Origin: Prorocentrum cordatum
Lineage: Eukaryota; Sar; Dinophyceae; Prorocentrales; Prorocentraceae
Direction: 5' to 3'
DNA: 64,000 nt
Assembly (NCBI GenBank): GCA_963575745.1
Contig: CAUYUJ010012803.1
Span: 106,001 to 170,000 of the forward strand
Numbering within the stretch: position 1 is the first letter of the stretch; every line of letters begins with the position of its first letter. The notes beneath the pieces were generated by a model. That model ran no database searches and had not been told where the DNA came from. It was given only the letters and a program-made list of their open reading frames with translations. Both the position numbers and the translations under genes were made by a program. Below, in pieces: positions 62,719-64,000 of this stretch.

Positions 62719-62926
62719 CGGGGAACGGAACATGACATAAAAAACATATGAACTTGGAGGTCCACGCGGATTTCTCGGATCCGCGCTGGACCCCCCTGGC
62801 GGCGCCTCCGCTGCCACCCCTGGCGCGCTCCGCGCGCCAGGGAAGGGGGTCCAGCTCCGATCCGAGAAATCCGCGCGGACCTCCGAGTTCTTATGTTCAT
62901 GTCATCCTTCGTTCCCCTAGCAACGT
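62719..62926. mobile_element. Family D foldback element with ~75-bp arms
   Basis: GGGGAACGGAACATGACAT...CTTGGAGGTCCACGCGGATTTCTCGGATCCG...TGGACCCCC is inverted as GGGGGTCCA...CGGATTTC-type arm...ATGTTCATGTCATCCTTCGTTCCCC. Confidence 0.8.
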
Positions 62927-63012
62927 CGAACCCCAAGGGTCTCGCCCCTTTCGCCGGTCGTCTTTTGACGGCCCTGGGGCCCAGCGAAGGCCCCCCAGAG
63001 GTCGAACATACG

Positions 63013-63176
63013 TAAAGGGAAATTAGGACACACAAATAAATACACACAAATAAAACTATTCCCCATATTTTCCCATATTTTCTGGGTTTTTGTCTTCCCC
63101 CCCCACTTCCCATATTTTTGCATATTTTCCTGGGAGTCGACGATTAATTGTGTCTGTGTGTTTCTTTTCCCCCTGA
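63013..63176. mobile_element. Family A element, 164 bp, target duplication ATACG
   Basis: TAAAGGGAAATTAGGACACAC to TTCTTTTCCCCCTGA, flanked by ATACG at 63008-63012 and 63177-63181. Confidence 0.82.
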
Positions 63177-63181
63177 ATACG

Positions 63182-63639
63182 GTTGTCTCAACTCGCCCTG
63201 CCCTGGCCCCTGCCAGCCATGCGGGCGGGTGGCATTGGGGGGTGACCCACATGGGGGGTGAAGAAGAGGGGCCTGAAGGAGCCCTTCAGGGCCCCTGCTG
63301 GCTACGAAAGGGGCCCCCAGGGGCCCCTTGAGGGCCCTGTTCTTCGCCCCCCCCCTTACCGCCCAACCATGCGAACCGACCAACCCTGCACAGCCCCCCG
63401 CCATCCTGCGGCTCCGGGGGGCGGGGGGCTGGAAGCATCGGGGGACCTCTTGGAGCCATATCGGGCCATCTTGGACCATCCGACCGCTCGCTGCCCTCCA
63501 TCGAGACTCAGGGGTTGGATAAGGAAGCGCGCTAAACCACGTCCGCCCAGAGGGCTGGTTGGAATCTCGCTCCCCCCGAACGTAGCAGCTGGACGGGGTG
63601 GCCAAACTGACCAACCCTGCACAGCCCCCCTCGGGGATC
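63182..63639. other. No gene; GGGGCCC-rich patch
   Basis: CAACCCTGCACAGCCCCCC is repeated at 63380 and 63611. No coding motif. Confidence 0.5.
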
Positions 63640-63790
63640 TACTGCTCCGGGTCAATCCAGACAGGCTTCGCAGGATCCTGCAAGATCCTGCAGGACTCTG
63701 CAGGCTCTGCACGCAGGGGTTAGTGCACCCCTGGCCCTGCAGGATCCCGAACCACCCGGCGCTCTGCCCCCCATTAGCAGCAGGAGAGCC
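63640..63790. mobile_element. Family G element, worn
   Basis: GGGTCAATCCAGACAGGC, then GCAGGATCCTGCAAGATCCTGCAGGA; right inverted repeat largely lost. Confidence 0.55.
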
Positions 63791-64000
63791 CATACTCGAA
63801 TCGAGAAGTCGGCGATCGAAATGAGTCGGATCGGCGGAAACCAGCAGCCGATTCGGGAAAAGTCGAATCGACGGAAATCGGCAGGATAGTATGCCTCAAT
63901 TGAGAAATCGGAGCCCAAACTGGAATCCGTAGTCGCATCGAATCGGGGAAAACACCTAGAGTAGACTGGGATCCGACAGTTCCAAAATACGTACTTTTAA
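63791..64000. repeat. (AATCGG)-rich degenerate repeat to window end
   Basis: GAATCGAGAAGTCGGCGATCG and AAATCGG words, as at 11260-11375. No gene. Confidence 0.55.

Overview
The window looks like nuclear DNA of a dinoflagellate, plausibly a Prorocentrum-like species (inference). It is GC-rich, packed with tandem and inverted repeats and very poor in genes. The few recognisable proteins are of types common in dinoflagellates: a Ty1/copia Gag-Pol with a second zinc knuckle between integrase and reverse transcriptase, a voltage-gated-channel-like protein with C-terminal EF-hands, and LINE-type ORFs with a RanBP2-type zinc finger and terminal zinc ribbons. No rRNA, tRNA, CRISPR array, bacterial operon or spliced-leader relic was found.

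Layout. 0-13 kb: inverted-repeat elements, a 386-bp G/C-rich satellite (3.1-4.6 kb), (TCC)n/(GAG)n tracts and a GATCGAT-type array. 13.2-19.5 kb: one complete, apparently intact copia retrotransposon on the minus strand, with identical 55-bp LTRs, a flanking target duplication, a primer-binding site and a single 1899-codon Gag-Pol ORF that ends in a membrane helix and a SAP-like motif. 19.5-24 kb: tandem arrays, including a 1.7-kb minisatellite open in every plus-strand frame. 24.4-31 kb: a LINE-type zinc-ribbon fragment, a ~250-bp tandem array and a decayed EF-hand ion-channel gene. 31-38 kb: microsatellites, an 89-bp satellite and inverted-repeat elements. 38.0-40.1 kb: remains of a LINE-like element (intact ORF1, only the tail of ORF2). 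40-64 kb: mainly short inverted-repeat elements embedded in simple repeats.

The window holds at least twelve families of short (about 120-390 bp) non-coding elements with terminal inverted repeats (TIRs). They are called here A (164 bp, several copies with short target duplications), B (TTAA-flanked, TIR GTCGGGCATGTCC), C (8-bp target duplications, TIR CTTRGTGGGCCC), D (foldback GGCGCTCCGCGCGGA), E (GGGTACGGAAAGAATGGG), F (AGGCCTCC), G (GGTCAATCCAAACC with TGCAGGATCCTGCA palindromes), H (GCCAAGAGGGGGG), J (CTCTCGGGC), K (GAGCAGGG), L (GTAAGACCCGGGT) and M (GCCATCGCTCGGACGT). Several carry target duplications visible by eye, so they are mobile DNA rather than random low complexity. No transposase able to move them is in the window. 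The only element that could be autonomous is the copia retrotransposon.
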